DNA from: Labia minor
Taxonomy: Eukaryota; Arthropoda; Insecta; Dermaptera; Spongiphoridae
DNA length: 64,000 nucleotides
NCBI GenBank assembly: GCA_963082975.1
Contig: OY720348.1
Coordinates: forward strand, 16,488,078-16,552,077
Direction of reading: 5' to 3'
The position numbers were made by a program, and so were the translations under genes. The notes below the pieces were generated by a model. It saw only the letters and a program-made list of their open reading frames with translations, did no database searches and had not been told where the DNA came from. Of this stretch, positions 22,990 to 35,464 are shown piece after piece; positions within the stretch are counted from its first letter, which is position 1; every line of letters starts with the position of its first letter.

Positions 22990-23640
22990 AAAATTTTAAA
23001 AACATTATTTTATTTTTATAATTTTAATCTTTTTATTTTTATCCATTTTTAAATTTAATATTAATAAACTTGAATAAAATTTATCGAGTGATGCAGAACT
23101 AATTAATATATAACATTTTCTAATAAAAAAAAAATGTGATTCATTACCTGAATTAATCTTGTAAAAGAGCAAAATTTCTATTGGTTTAAATTAAAAATGT
23201 ATTTTTGTTACTTTTAAATAAGTAATTATATTATTATTATTATTATTACATTGTGTATATATATATATATATCACCTGCTATTCATACTCTTGTGATGAA
23301 TTTGTCATAGCGTTTTTGACTATCATTAAAAAAAAAATATTCGTGTTAAATAATAAAATTGAATTTTTCTTTAATCTCCATTATCTGAGATTTAAATATG
23401 GTTTTACTTAAAGATAATCTATACTATATATATATATATAAATTAAAATAATAATCTAGAGTAGAATATCTTTCATGTTATAAATAGTTATTATTATTAA
23501 TATTATTATTTTAATCTTAGAATACATGTATATGTGAGATATTCAATTAATATCATATCATAATAATATGGAGAATTAAGAAAAATTTGATTTTAATCTA
23601 ATATTAAGAAAAAAAAATAATAATGTTTATATATTATTTC
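22990..23640. other. AT-rich stretch, no gene seen
   Basis: Contains (ATT)n near 23232, (TA)n near 23260 and 23428. Nothing recognised. Confidence 0.6.
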
Positions 23641-23647
23641 TATAGAG

Positions 23648-24110
23648 CAGTGGTGGCTACACTTGGTGATACTAAGAGCCAAATTGAAAAATCAAAAATG
23701 TTTAAGTGCCAAATCGGAAAAAAATATTACTTTGTTTTATTTATTTTTTTTTTTTTTTTTGGGGAGGGGGGTTCGTATTCACAGAAGCAAAAAATTACGA
23801 ATACGTGCGCTTATTAAAATACCTAATTATATTAATAATAGATCGTAGTTCTGCTGTTGCTATTGTAATAAAGTAGACAGAGTTGGGATATATCGTGTAA
23901 ATTTTGCAACAAAGGTTTTAACACTTGCAGAAATAACTAAATTTTAAATTTCCTTTAAATAATTATATGTAAATAAATAAGTGTCATGACGTATCCTTTT
24001 TTAATATATGGAAATTATAAATTCGGATAACTTTAATTTTTTTTAATTGAGCCACAATAAACTCCAAAAGAGCCACATGTGGCTCGCGAGTCAAGGTTTG
24101 GCCACCGTTG
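23648..24110. mobile_element. non-autonomous hAT element (463 bp)
   Basis: The ends are CAGTGGTGGCTACACTTGG and the reverse of CAAGGTTTGGCCACCGTTG, inverted repeats typical of hAT MITEs; the right subterminal part has AGAGCCACATGTGGCTCGCG. The flanking octamers CTATAGAG and GTATAGAA match at six of eight positions and fit the nTnnnnAn target pattern of hAT. No transposase is inside. Confidence 0.85.
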
Positions 24111-24114
24111 GTAT

Positions 24115-24640
24115 AGAATATAAAATACCAGATAGAAAAAAAAGAGAATGGGATTTATATAAAAAAAAATGGTTCTCGATATAGAGAATTGTAGGGAAAT
24201 ATGGTTGTTATAAACAAAAACATTTGAGGAACAAAAGGATAGATAGAAAAATATGAACTGAATTGAAATATTATTTATTAAAAAATAAATTATTATTAAA
24301 AAAAAAAATGATAAGACCATATGGTAATACCAGGAATATGTTTCAATCAGATTGTATTCCTATTTTTATTTTTATTTGAAAGATGTACAAAGAAATTTAT
24401 ATCAAATACATAATACGATATTTTTTATTTTTAATTTAATATATATACATTACAATATTCATACTATATAAATAAATATTTCATTATAATATTATATATA
24501 TATAAGAAAAGATAAACGAGAAAATAGATAAAAAAAAACATATAAAATTAACTAATAAAATTAACAAAAAATTAAACGAAAAAATAGATTAAAAAATTGT
24601 TTTTAAAATAACATAAATAAACTTACAATGTTTGCAAGAG
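24115..24640. other. AT-rich stretch, no gene seen
   Basis: Mostly poly-A/T tracts and (TA)n. A phrase near 24122-24190 repeats text from 22385-22460 (AATATAAAATACCAGATA and ATGGTTCTCGATATAGA), which shows that the hAT element at 23648 landed in a region with a small duplication. Confidence 0.5.
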
Positions 24641-25080
24641 AAATACGATAACTTTTAGATGTTTTTTGGTGAAATATTAATAAATATATTTCGTAATTTG
24701 ATTCTAAAATATTATTAAAATAAATATTTTTAATTTTATTAAATAAATAAATAAAAAATTTTAAAATATTTTATATAGAAAAAAATATTAATACATTTTC
24801 AATTAAAAAAGAAAGGTAAAAGGCAAATATGGATGACATATTTAAATTTAATTTAAGAAAAAACTAATGAAGATGATTTTCTCCAGGCTGAAACCAATAC
24901 AGATCGATTTGTCTTTATAAATATTATCTATAGTGTGAATTTCAAAAAAAATCCTTAAAATAGGTTAATTAATAAATTAATTCAAAATTTTAAAAATATA
25001 TAGGAAAATATATATAAATATATATATACAAATATATATATATACAATTTTTGCTAGTATAATAAGATAAGATAAGATAT
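24640..25080 (-). repeat. family E copy
   Basis: Contains TTTCGTAATTTGATTCTAAA, GCTGAAACCAATACAGATCG near 24890, and TAGTATAATAAGATAAGAT at 25055-25075. Parts of the usual middle are absent. Confidence 0.6.
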
Positions 25081-25084
25081 TTAA

Positions 25085-25560
25085 TTTTCTAGGAATGTAA
25101 ATATTTTGAATAGACCCAAAAGGGTTGGAGAATGTTTGTTGGTTACCTATTCGATTAAACAAAAAAAATATTAAAAAAAAATTTATTTCTATCTCTCTCT
25201 ATTAATTGATGTTGATGTGTTGTGTGTCGTTTTGTGAATTGTTCTGAAATGGATTCTTGAATGAAGGATTTTTTCGAAACAAGTTATAGGACGGTAATTA
25301 TGCCTGCGAGAGTATAATTCAACAATTTATAACTTGTAATGGATGTGTGTTGACTGTGTAATGCGTTCTCTTTTTAAAATTCATTTCATGTCTCACTCAT
25401 TCATCTCCAGCTGAAACTAAAAAACATTTTTAATTCTTTAATAATCAGAAAACTTTGTGCACCACAACAAAAAAAAAAAAAAAAATGAAAAAAAAGAAAA
25501 AAAATGATCACAGATTAACTATCTAATTTATTTATAATAGTATAAAATATCTTTTGCCTG
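25085..25560. other. no gene recognised
   Basis: Moderately complex sequence with a poly-A tract near 25470. No repeat copy elsewhere and no coding signal was seen. Confidence 0.4.
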
Positions 25561-25763
25561 GTTGGTTCTGGGACTAATTGTGGAGATTTTCAAGAGTTTT
25601 CGAAATCATGTTAATAGCATTTTTCTTCTATAATAATTAGTAACCTTAGAAACTTTTTCCCTTTTTTTTCCTTTCTTTAATCGGCTCTTTCCTCTCCCCC
25701 TACTTGGTCCGATTTCAGCTGCTATCTATATTTGTTTGGTGAATTATCGAGTGGTGACCCGTG

Positions 25764-25796
<33 letters not shown>

Positions 25797-26330
25797 ATCC
25801 CCCACACCACCAGTCCTTTCGCCCTATGAAAAGCGCAGATATTTATGTCTCAGGGCCGGGGTGCACACCACGCGGGGCGCCCTCTTTATTACAGCCATGT
25901 ATTTTCGTTAATTACACCAACCTTTCTGGTTATTGTAATGTAATTTCATTCATTTGACCCCGACTTTGAAATAACCAGCACGTAATAATTAGATTAGACG
26001 CCATTGAAATACGCGTGGCAGCCATCCTTTATGAAATACTGCCGCTTGGAAAACTTTTCCTTTTCTTTTGCTATTAATGAAATAAGATGATGGTGGCTGA
26101 TGTTACCAGCGGTTTGTTATGTCGGAGGAAGAATTTGTTAACTGGTGGCCGCTGCGAAACAAAGCCAACGACCCGCGAGTCTTGTCTCAATCAATTCGGA
26201 ACAAAAACATCCCCACCTCAGGGCATAAATCGCCGCTTTTATCTATCCATTCCTATTTAATTATATCATTAATCTAAATACACTGACATTTTAATTTTAA
26301 AACAGCACTTTGTGATGAAAAAATTTTTAT
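25560..26330. other. GC-richer repeat-poor island
   Basis: Contains a (TG)n tract at 25761-25797, then GC-richer unique sequence to about 26250 with CCGCTTGGAAAAC, GGTGGCCGCTGCGAAAC and AATCAATTCGGAAC. No domain-bearing frame. A candidate for conserved non-coding DNA. Confidence 0.4.
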
Positions 26331-26747
26331 TAATGTCAAGAAAGATTTAATTCACCTTTTGTTATTGGGGACAATCAACCCTGGGGAAGTAATATATATA
26401 TTTAATAAACAAATTACATTTAATTGCTTAAAATCAAGTAAAAAATTAACGTATCACAAATAAAAGAAAATAAAAATTAAATAAACGAGAAGAAAACTTT
26501 CTCTTTGTTCTTGTCCTTCATAAAAACAATATTCTATTTAATTGGTATGAAAATTCGATTTAAAGATTGGACAGACAACTCTCATTGAAACATTGAATTA
26601 TTTGTAAATTTAACTTGAATTTTTTTTTTCTTTCATCTTTTTCAATTTATAAATGTTACTGAAAAGTATTATTATTAACCACACTGGGTTTTTTGTTTCA
26701 AAATAAATTTTTATTCAACATGATCATTTTGACAGAAATTTGTACTA
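26330..26747. other. AT-rich stretch, no gene seen
   Basis: Plain AT-rich DNA leading up to the mariner end. The phrase GTTATTGGGGACAATCAACC near 26360 vaguely resembles text near 2445 in reverse; the match is too weak to call. Confidence 0.45.
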
Positions 26748-26749
26748 TA

Positions 26750-27562
26750 CGAGGTTTGAATTATTTCGAAAAGTATTTATTTATTCATCCATATCCATTT
26801 TGTCCCCTTCAAAGTAATTCCCCTCAGATATACTTATGCTAGCGTTTCTTCTAATTGTCGAAGCACTTCGGAAATGCACTTTTCGGTATGGTCTCCAGCT
26901 CGTTCTTCGATTCCGACTTTATCTCATCAATTGTAGCAAAACGTATTCCATTCATTGGCCTTTTGAGGTTTGGGAATAGGAAAAAGTCACAGGGAGCCAA
27001 ATCTAGTGAGTAGGGTGGTTGAGGCGTGATTACGGTGTGTGAGCTGGTGCATTATCGTGATGCAGAATCCATGATTTGTTTTTCCACAATTCCATCGTTT
27101 GAGCCCTATTGCTTCACGCAAACGTTGCATAACTTCCTTGTAGTATTCTTTCTTAACTGTACGACCTGTTGGCAAGAACACCATTCCATTGTAATCGGAG
27201 AAAAACCTTCACATTTGATCGAACTTAGCGTGTTTTTGTAAAGCGCTTGAACCACTTATAAACATTTTTTTGAGACAAAGTAGACTCGCCGAACGTCACA
27301 ATTAACATTTTAAGTGCGTTGCAGCACTTTATTCGATTTTTAACGCAAAATTTAATACAGATTCCTTGATCCATTTATTTTTTAAGTAAAAAATCGAAGA
27401 ACACAAAAAAATGTGACTAACTTTTTCAGTTGTCAAAAACAAACTACTAATACAAAATGGCTGATAATGTCAAATGAGAAACATATGAGTACCACCATAA
27501 CAAACAAAAAAAAATCGATAATCGAATGTACACAGCCCGCAAAAATTCAAAATTCGACCTCG
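26750..27562 (-). mobile_element. dead mariner element (813 bp)
   Basis: TA flanks both ends; the ends are short inverted repeats beginning CGAGGTTTGAATT and CGAGGTCGAATT. It holds a mariner transposase relic on the minus strand with a large internal deletion. The repeats have decayed, so it is probably old. Confidence 0.8.
26781..27374 (-). pseudogene. mariner transposase pseudogene
   Basis: Starting at 27374 the minus strand reads MDQGICIKFCVKNRIKC and later NVYKWFKRF, the N-terminal helix-turn-helix region of SETMAR-related mariner transposases. An internal deletion joins this to FLPTGRTVKKEYYKEVMQRL, then PQPPYSLDLAPCDFFLF (the conserved block before the third catalytic acidic residue), MNGIRFATIDEIK, and the end EGDKMDMDE with a stop at 26781. 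Several frame changes and stops interrupt it, and the length is well below the usual 340-350 residues. It cannot encode an active enzyme. The plus-strand frame at 27026-27241 is a shadow. Confidence 0.85.
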
Positions 27563-27886
27563 TACTCTGGTATGAAATTATTCCGGTTCATTGTTATAAA
27601 TTTTGATCGATTATTAAAATGCCATTGAATTTTTTTTTTTATTTTTTTAATATAACAAAATAAAGTTGATAAAAAATTATCTACTTATATATACATATAT
27701 ATATATTATATGTTGGTTTAGATTTCCGTGAATGTTATTATTATCATTATATCCCTGATAAATCTGATAGTAATAATAATATATATATATTAATATATAT
27801 GGTATATATCAAATTAATAATAATGTTATTTAAATTTTTGTCATACTACTTTACTTGTAGCTACTGAGAATCAAATCATCCTAAAG

Positions 27887-28102
27887 CTAAAAAATGTCAT
27901 GTGTCATGTGTTTTATAAGGGAATCCCCAAATCCATTCATCTGTTTTCTTGCATTGCTGTGCATTTGTGATTGATTTTCGCGCAATGACTCTGCAATTCC
28001 CCAATTGTTTGCATTTGTCATAAATGATAAAAGAGTGGCTTGTAATCCTTTGTCCAGTTTAATTGCTGCTGTAATCCCCTTTGAGATTGAAACAGTTTTA
28101 AA
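27887..28102 (-). other. unrecognised open frame of 71 codons, possible coding remnant
   Basis: On the minus strand the frame reads SISKGITAAIKLDKGLQATL, then an MTNANNWGIAESL stretch and a hydrophilic ENQSQMHSNARKQM segment, and stops at 27887. An AG after a pyrimidine-containing stretch just before GGGATTACAGC near 28075 could be a splice acceptor. The composition looks protein-like, and the surrounding 27880-28260 is unique in the window, but I do not recognise a family. A different minus frame at 28018-28227 is also open, so chance is possible. Confidence 0.22.
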
Positions 28103-28689
28103 TCATTCCGATGACAGCTCACTAACATTCGATACAACCATTCATAGTGATCAATAAACTTCCTCCTGTCCGATATCTTAAAACTCTCCCACTTGAATGT
28201 TAACCCCATGAACAGGCCATTTGACATATCAGATGAATTTAAAAATATTGATTTATGACATTATATCATAGTTAATCTTGTCTTTTATATATGAAAATAC
28301 TCAATCGGGCATCTGTTACATACGTACAAACTAAGTCGATTAAAAGATTAAATCTTTATTGTTCTTTGAAAGGACAACCAAAATCATATTCAATTATTTT
28401 ATAAGTATTAATTTTATTTTATTCATGTTTATAAGTAATTTTTATGAAGGTTTAAAAATTCTCTATATAGTTTTGTAATTAATCTCCTCAGTTTAATTAA
28501 TAATTAATTTAATAATTCTTAATTAATATACTTTTTATCAATTTCTATATTGCAAGTTAACTCAAAAGTTATTGTCCACAACAACAACAACTTGAGTTAT
28601 CTTCATTCAATTTCTATTTTCTCCTCATTCTCTTCGTATCTCTATTATCTATTGTTTGTCCACTTCATCCTTAGTCTATTCATTGGTCG

Positions 28690-28830
28690 TTTCTCAATTG
28701 ATTTCATCTTAAACCAAATTTTCTAACCCAAATAAGACTAATGTTCAATCTATGTCAATCTCTTCAAATTGAATACTAAAAATGTATGAAGATGCTTAGA
28801 GATCATGCAATTTCCACTATTTACCTGTGA
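28690..28830 (-). pseudogene. degenerate LINE 3' fragment (family F)
   Basis: Retains CTATTCATTGGTCGTTTCTC and GAAGATGCTTAGAGATCATG, which correspond to the reverse of the same LINE segment at 39.5-39.7 kb. Confidence 0.5.
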
Positions 28831-28854
28831 TTTTTAGAAATTAAGATGTCCAGC

Positions 28855-29500
28855 AACGATAGGAAGGGAAGGTATTGTTTTCACACCAAATTTCACATTT
28901 GGAGATTTTTACATTTCTGCACGCATCATGCATTTTGTTAACAGAAAGAAGTATTTTTAGTATGATGTCTGTCCGTTCGTCTTTCCGTCATTCTGTCCGT
29001 TGTGTGTCCGTATAGACGTGAACATCTTGGACAGCACAACGGATTTTGATAATATTTGGAATATTTACTTAATGCATCAGTAGCATGAATTCATCAACTT
29101 TTGGTGTATATCCTGAAACCGGAAGTCCAAATGTCTGTCCATTGTGTGGCCGTATAGACGTGTATTGAACGGCTCAACGGATTTTGATAAAACTTGGTAT
29201 ATTTACTTAATGCATCTGTAGGATGAATTCATCAATTTTTGGGGTATATCCTGAAACCGGAAGTGGTAGTTTACAAAGCATTAATTTTATATTCATTGTC
29301 GGAAATTTTTCACTTAACAGATTATATTAATTAATAAATCAGTAATTAAACTAAAAATAATAACCAAGAGAATATAATTTAGTCATTTTAATTCAAGTTT
29401 TAAATATATTTTTTTTAATACTTTATATATAATGTTTTTTAGAAATTAATTTATTTAAAATCGTCAGTCGATTCTATACCTGGCCACAGCTGATTTTTTA
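28855..29500 (+). mobile_element. family A element A6 with duplicated core
   Basis: Starts CAACGATAGGAAGGGAAGG; first core with GTCTGTCCGTTCG near 28966 and ACCGGAAGT near 29118, then a second core with CCATTGTGTGGCCGTATAGA near 29140 and ACCGGAAGTGG near 29255. Ends with the AATTAATTTATTT, CGTCAGTCG and CCTGGCCACAG sequence at 29440-29490. Confidence 0.7.
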
Positions 29501-29689
29501 TCTTATTCGAAGCTTAAATATTTTTTTTTAAATTTAAATATCTATCTTATTAGGTATTATTTTTTTTTTTTCAATTTCTTCAATTTACAATACTCACTTT
29601 ACTTAAATCTTTCTTTTCTCACAAAATTCATTTTACTATAATTAATTTGTTAAAATAATAAATAAATAAATTTATAGTGTGACTTAGTC

Positions 29690-30620
29690 CATCCAATAAG
29701 GGATATTGTTATATTCTTTGGCTGTTTTGTATTTGACACGATGTATCCTTCTCTTGAGATTTCCATGCTTTGTTCCCGGGCACAATACACCATGGAGAGT
29801 TATTGCATTCAATATCCAAAATAAGAGATATCTAATGAGAATATCTAGTCTAATAAATATTCGGTAATCTCTTTATTCGCTTGGAGTGCTATCCAACTAC
29901 CCCGCCTCCTAACCTACTCCACCGGCACAATAATAATTTTTAAAGTGGATGTTCCATTCCAAACCATATTGCCCAAAATATACACAGTAGAAAATTCACT
30001 TTTCTTTTGAACTATCATCCCCTATTCCATCTCCCCACCCCCCATCTCTCTTCCCACTTACCCCTCGAATTTCTATTTTTCCAACTTACTCAGGTAATAT
30101 CCTTTAAGTGACGAATTGAAATTGAATATCCTCCCCTATCATCGCTTCTTCACCCCCTCCTCCCCCCACACACATACACCATTTTTTTTTCAATGGAAAA
30201 AAAAAATATGAATAAAGCGTTGTCGATTAAAATAATACTTAATAGAAAGCAATTGATTTTTTTTATTTTATTTGCTTTGCCCGATCGAAAATTGAACATT
30301 GGGATGTCTGGAGGAAACCCGACAAATGCAATTGGCAATATCTATGAAATTGACCATTGGGTTCGAGCACCCCTTGGGGTCATCACCCCTCTGCAGATAG
30401 CCAATTAAATTTCTATCAACTCGACAATCATATTAGGCTACATATGATGATAGCTTTGCTGGGATATTTTAGTAAATGGCCTAAGCAAAATGCAAAGTGT
30501 AAATTGTACTGATTGAGTTGCATTGACAATTTAGTAGAAAATCAATTCGATTGCTGATGAACTCTGAAATGATATTTTAAATTAAAATTGACTAAATGAA
30601 TTATAACTAAATTATATGGA
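29690..30620. other. repeat-poor island, moderately GC-rich
   Basis: Unique in the window, with C-rich patches at 29895-30070 and 30130-30180. No recognisable coding sequence; the 62-71 codon frames on both strands have no domain. Confidence 0.4.
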
Positions 30621-30844
30621 TAGTTAAAAGCTACGGATTAACCATTATACCTGTTATATATATATATATATATATTATATACATATATATTATAAATAAA
30701 TAATCTATTTATAAAAGAAAATTCATTATTTTTTTATTTTTTAGTTCAATAAGGTTTTTAGAACGTTAAAAAAAATAATAATTAAAAATTGTATAGTATA
30801 AAATTAAATTTCACATACAAAACCTATAGAGATTGAAATAAGTT

Positions 30845-31488
30845 GACCTGTGGCCAGGTCCGAACCGACCGACGGTTTGAAATAAATTAATTTCCAGCTA
30901 CAGAAACAATTTCAAATAATTTTCATATATCTATTAATGTAATAAAAAACAGATATGGATACATAAATAATAAATATAAACATTTTTAATTTTATTTTAT
31001 TTATAATATATATGCAAGACCAGGCTGTGACGTCATGAATGGCTGGATGACGTCATATAATTTTAAATCAAGAAAAAACTAATAAATATGATTTTTTTCG
31101 AGGATAAAACCAATACAAAATGCATGATTCGTGGTGATATATAAAAAAATCTCCTTTGGTGTGAAAATAACCCTTTCCTTCCTATCGTCGATCGCTAATA
31201 CTACCACTTCCGGTTTCCGGAATTGCACCAAAAGTTGATCAATTCATCCCACTGATGCATTAAGTAAATATACCAAATTTCATCAAAATCGGTTGAGCCG
31301 TTCAGGCTGTACACATCTATACGGACGGACAGACGGACGGACAGACGGACGGACGGACAGACGGACAGACATCATGCTAAAAATACTTTTTTCTGTTTAG
31401 AAAATGCATGATTCGTGGAGATATGTAAAAATCTCCACATGTGAAATTTGGTGTGAAAACAATACCTCCCTTACTATCGTCGGTCGGT
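30845..31488 (-). mobile_element. family A element A7, complete structure
   Basis: The best reference copy. The stem-loop GACCTG-TGGC-CAGGTC lies at 30845-30860 (3' end on the minus strand), the subterminal repeat ACCGACCGACG at 30864-30874, and its perfect inverted partner CGTCGGTCGGT at 31478-31488. The core holds an ACGGACGGACAG array at 31321-31370, the AAAATCGGTTGAGCCGTTC text and the family E-like middle. It is non-coding and 644 bp between these marks. Confidence 0.8.
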
Positions 31489-31624
31489 AAAAAGTAAACG
31501 CCAGGGTGATGGCAATGGCAACGCTCTTTTTCAACGGGTTGTACATAGACCGATACTATTTAGTAAGAGGAAAAACAGACTATAAACTTATATAGATGAA
31601 GAATCAATAATATTAAGAATAATA

Positions 31625-31880
31625 CAACTTTCGGTTTCCAGATATACACCAAAAGTTGATGAATACATGCTACTGATGCATTAAGTAAATACTCCATATT
31701 TTATCAAAATCCGTTCATCCAAAAACGGCTCACGTTCAAGCTGTACTCATCTATATGGACGAACGGACAGACAGACAGACATCATACTAAAATTATCTTG
31801 CTTTTTATTTTTAGTTTAATTACTCAATTATTAATTACTACTATATTTTAAGTGAAAAATTTCCGACAATGATTATAAAA
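31625..31880 (-). mobile_element. family A rearranged fragment A8
   Basis: Contains TTTCGGTTTCCAGATATACA, an ACGGACAGACAGACAGAC run and then AATTTCCGACAATGATTAT, with intermediate family A parts missing or reordered. Confidence 0.55.
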
Positions 31881-31884
31881 TTAA

Positions 31885-32085
31885 TAATCCCTACCCTCTC
31901 CCATCTCTCTCACGTCCCTTCCTACAAGATCCACACATCGCGGGCGTTTCCCACTCGGTCTCCCCCCCCCCCCCAATATATTTTCACCATTCTTTCCTCT
32001 CCCATTCTAGCCACGTGTTCTGCTTGCCGCAGCCTTCTCGATTTTAGTATTCTAACTATATCTGGAGATACATAGAGGTCATTTC
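31885..32085 (-). pseudogene. LINE ORF2 C-terminal fragment (family F)
   Basis: The minus frame includes DIVRILKSRRLRQAEHVARM and GEERMVKIYW, matching the RRLRWAGHVARMGEER block of RTE/Jockey-like LINEs. A C-run expansion at 31964-31973 disrupts the frame. Confidence 0.82.
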
Positions 32086-32484
32086 TCATTAAGAATAATA
32101 ATGAGAATATTAATTTATTGAAAAACATAAATGATTATGGTTTGATATAATTATATCAGTTTTTCAAGGGATAAAATATTAAATTTATTCGAGTTTATTT
32201 AAATTATTTAGAAAAAAAAAATAATAAATATATTCAATTCTTTCTCAAGAAGAGAAGGTATTAGAAGCAATTATTAGCCTCCTCACGTTGTTGTAGTTGT
32301 TGTATTTCATACTATAACTTGATTTTTAACCTGACTCTTGTAACAAGAAACAAGTTGAAGTAGCACTTAAAATAAATTTAAATAAAAATAAATTAATAAA
32401 TAAATAAAAATGACTAACGTACACTTAAATAAAAACAAAATATAATTCAATATTTCATGCAACAAATAAATGATTCAATATAAT

Positions 32485-33066
32485 AAGCTGGCGTGTCTTG
32501 ACTTGACTATTTGGTAATTTGAATTGAATTAAATAACATATATTATATTTAAATTAAATTTAATTAATTAAATTATAAATTAAAATTAATAAATAATATT
32601 TATTAAACCAGCGCGTGTTTGGCTCTTTGTTGTAGGCTTCGCATTTGGCGCGTGATTTGTAGTGTTAAAAAATTAATTCCAGTACTTTAAGCGATTCAAT
32701 AAAGCTGAAATTCTATATATAGCAGTTTTATACAATTTTTAATCATGTGAAAAACTATCAAACATATATCTTTATTTTTACGGTCACTTTAGAGGAAAAA
32801 AAACAAAACGTTGTAGGTAATGACCCTCTTTCGGTTGAGGTACATTTCTCAAAAGTTGATAGAAAACTATTAATTTTGAATATTGCCCGTATATCAAATT
32901 TGATGATTCTAGCTCAAACCGTTTTTGCGTAATCTTGTCTACATACACACATACACACACATACTTTTTCTCAAACTTAGTGAAAATGATTCAGGAACCT
33001 TCAAAACATCAAAATCTCGATATCGAAAATTATCGTGATCGCAATACTGGCGAGATTGTAAAAGTT
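32485..33066 (-). mobile_element. family B Helentron-like element, copy B1
   Basis: Contains GGCGAGATTGTAAAA at one end, CTTGACTTGACTATTTGG at the other, a CACATACACACACA microsatellite near 32940, and the text TGAGGTACATTTCTCAAAAG. The flank after 33066 (AATATTAAAAAACCACAATG) is also found after B5, which may mean that the element extends farther or that a longer unit was copied. Confidence 0.7.
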
Positions 33067-33109
33067 TAAGAAAATATTAAAAAACCACAATGTAATGAAG
33101 CAATAACGA

Positions 33110-33575
33110 TCAAAAAGTTGTTTAAAAAGGACATAATATCAAATTAAATCATTAAAGGTTAGAATCAAGAGTAAATTCACACTAAATTAATAAATAAAGC
33201 TTCTAAAGCCTATGATTATATATTAAAAGTTATAAAATTAAAAGAAAAAGAGAAAAAATAATTATTACATATCGTTTAACATTGAAATGATGACGCGTTC
33301 ACACAATTACACGACTATTATAGTTTGTGTATCTGGTGGTGCTGTGTAATGGATCAAAAGATCAAGTGACACACTAACAATAAAATCATGCAAAAATAAT
33401 CATTAAAGCGATAAAAAACATTGAAAAAAGACGGAAAACCAGGAGCTCGAAATGCATATGTCCTTCCTTTTTCAAAGCAGCCAAATTTGTTTTTGAAAAA
33501 GAAAAAAATTAAAAACAAAGAAACTCAATCAATTGTAAAGATTAAACTTTAAATACATGATTCCTTATGAACTAT
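33110..33575. other. no gene recognised
   Basis: AT-rich, unique in the window. Nothing supported. Confidence 0.5.
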
Positions 33576-33579
33576 GAAT

Positions 33580-33887
33580 ATTTAAGATTAATATTATTAT
33601 TTAAAATCAATAAATGACAAAATATATGAAACAATTTCAAATAATTTAAAAGAACATAAATTAAAAAAAATAGTCATAAAACATACATGCCTTAATTGTA
33701 CGTATTAATGCACTGAAAGACAGAAAAGTATGGCCTGTGGATATAATATAATATATAGTTCGCAATTTGATTACAAAATATTATTAAAATTTTTTTTAAT
33801 TTTATTTTATTTATAATATTTTGTATTTAAGGAAGCGCTGTCCGGCGTTGCCCGGCGCCATTTTCTTTATTATTAAAATTTCTATTT

Positions 33888-33924
<37 letters not shown>

Positions 33925-34050
33925 AAGATGATTTTTATCCGAGGCTGAAACCAATATAGATCGATTTTTCTTTATAAAAATTATCTATAATGAGAATTTC
34001 AAAAATATATATATATAATTTTTGGTGGTATAATAAGATAAGATTAATAA
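33580..34050 (-). repeat. family E, near full-length copy
   Basis: Same order of landmarks as 14178-14690: AAGACAGAAAAGTATGGCCT, ATTTAAGGAAGCGCTG, a GC-rich CCGGCGTTGCCCGGCGCC, a long poly-A at 33893-33922, GAGGCTGAAACCAATATAGA and GGTATAATAAGATAAGAT. The CCGGCGTTGCCCGG phrase resembles Helitron 3' ends in other invertebrates. Confidence 0.65.
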
Positions 34051-34059
34051 TTTTAAATA

Positions 34060-34850
34060 TTGGAATCTATTGAAATTCAATTACATGATTGTTTTGTTTT
34101 GTTCTGGATCAGTTTATGTTGTGATTAGGTTGGTATACCTTAGTATGAAAAGATGTTAACTGCGGCAGTGAAGGTGGAAGGAGGGATGGTGTTTAAGGGT
34201 GATGGTTCTTTTCAATCAACGCTAATTTAATCCCGATGGAAATAAACGGATCGTTCGATTGGCGCCAACTAAACGGTTGGTCGATTTCCGAAATGTTCCG
34301 TTTAATTGATGAATTTCCTCGATTAATCAGGAAATTCCAATCAATATTAATTAATCACCAAACTACAAAAGGAAATGGTTGGACGATCCAGGCAGATTTG
34401 TGGGTCTCTCTTTCAGGCTAATTCATTTTTTTTTTTCCTCAATCATGATTTCAAATGACCGGTTCTCTCTCAGTACCTGGTTTAATTCAGACATGTGTTT
34501 TTATTTTCCTCTGACGAAAAGAGCCTATCCCAATGGATGAAATTAACAAAAAAAAAAAAAAACTAACTCGATTTGAAATTATTAAGAAAGTATCCCCCCT
34601 TTGTCATCTTCCCAGCGATTGCTTATCGTAAGGCGTGAGGATCCGTATGGCGCCCAGCATTTCATTACTAAAATCCTGAATCCAAAAGCATCGTAATGGC
34701 TATAATTATTGGAGCTCTGAGTAAATGGAAACCAATGGCTGGCTCGATTCTTTAGTCACGAATCAACGTCATTTCCAGTCCATATCGAACCGAGATATCT
34801 AATTTAGAAAAGAATTTCATTCGAGGAGAGCGATGGCTGGCCTCGGAAAT
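34060..34850. other. GC-richer repeat-poor island with TAAT motifs
   Basis: Unique in the window. It is dense in homeodomain-type text (GCTAATTTAATCCCG, TTTAATTGATG, GATTAATCAGG, ATTAATTAATC) at 34220-34430. The 61-codon plus frame has no domain. A candidate regulatory element, by inference. Confidence 0.4.
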
Positions 34851-35464
34851 CGGGGTGGCTGCAGGTGGTGGGATTCGCCAACATCAGACCCCCACACACC
34901 CACGCTTTGTCTAATAAAATAAAAAAAAAAAACAAAAAACAAAAAACAAAACAAAACAAAACAACATCCGTTTGGTGTGAATGAAAACAAAGCATCTCCA
35001 TTAGCTAAAATGTCTTCAACAAAAGAATAAAAAACAATCATTCCTAAGAAATCCATCATCATCATCCTTCAAATTCATACTCCAGTGATAATTACAAATT
35101 CCTCAACAAAATAAATTATTATTTTTTTTTATAATTAAAATTAATAATTTCACTTATCTTTCTCTGCAAATGAAGAATTTTTATAAATGCTTTAACTCTC
35201 ACGTTCAGTTATCGAAATAATTTCAAATTTGAAGACATACTATACCATTGATAATTCATTAATGATTTAACATACAATTCAGTGGCGTACCTAGAACTTT
35301 TGCCGCCCGGGGCGATCTCCAGTTTGCCGCCCTTTTTATTATAAGTCAATCAAATAGTGATATTTATAAATTAATGCACATAAATAAATTATTAAGTTAT
35401 TTAATCAATATTAATTAATACACAGAGTAAATTTTTTTACACATATTTGTATGCACTCGTAAAC

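Noticed and set aside
31321..31370. GGACGGACAGAC array as a CRISPR or regulatory array
   Set aside because: It is the microsatellite core of a family A element, with units of 4 bp and no spacers.
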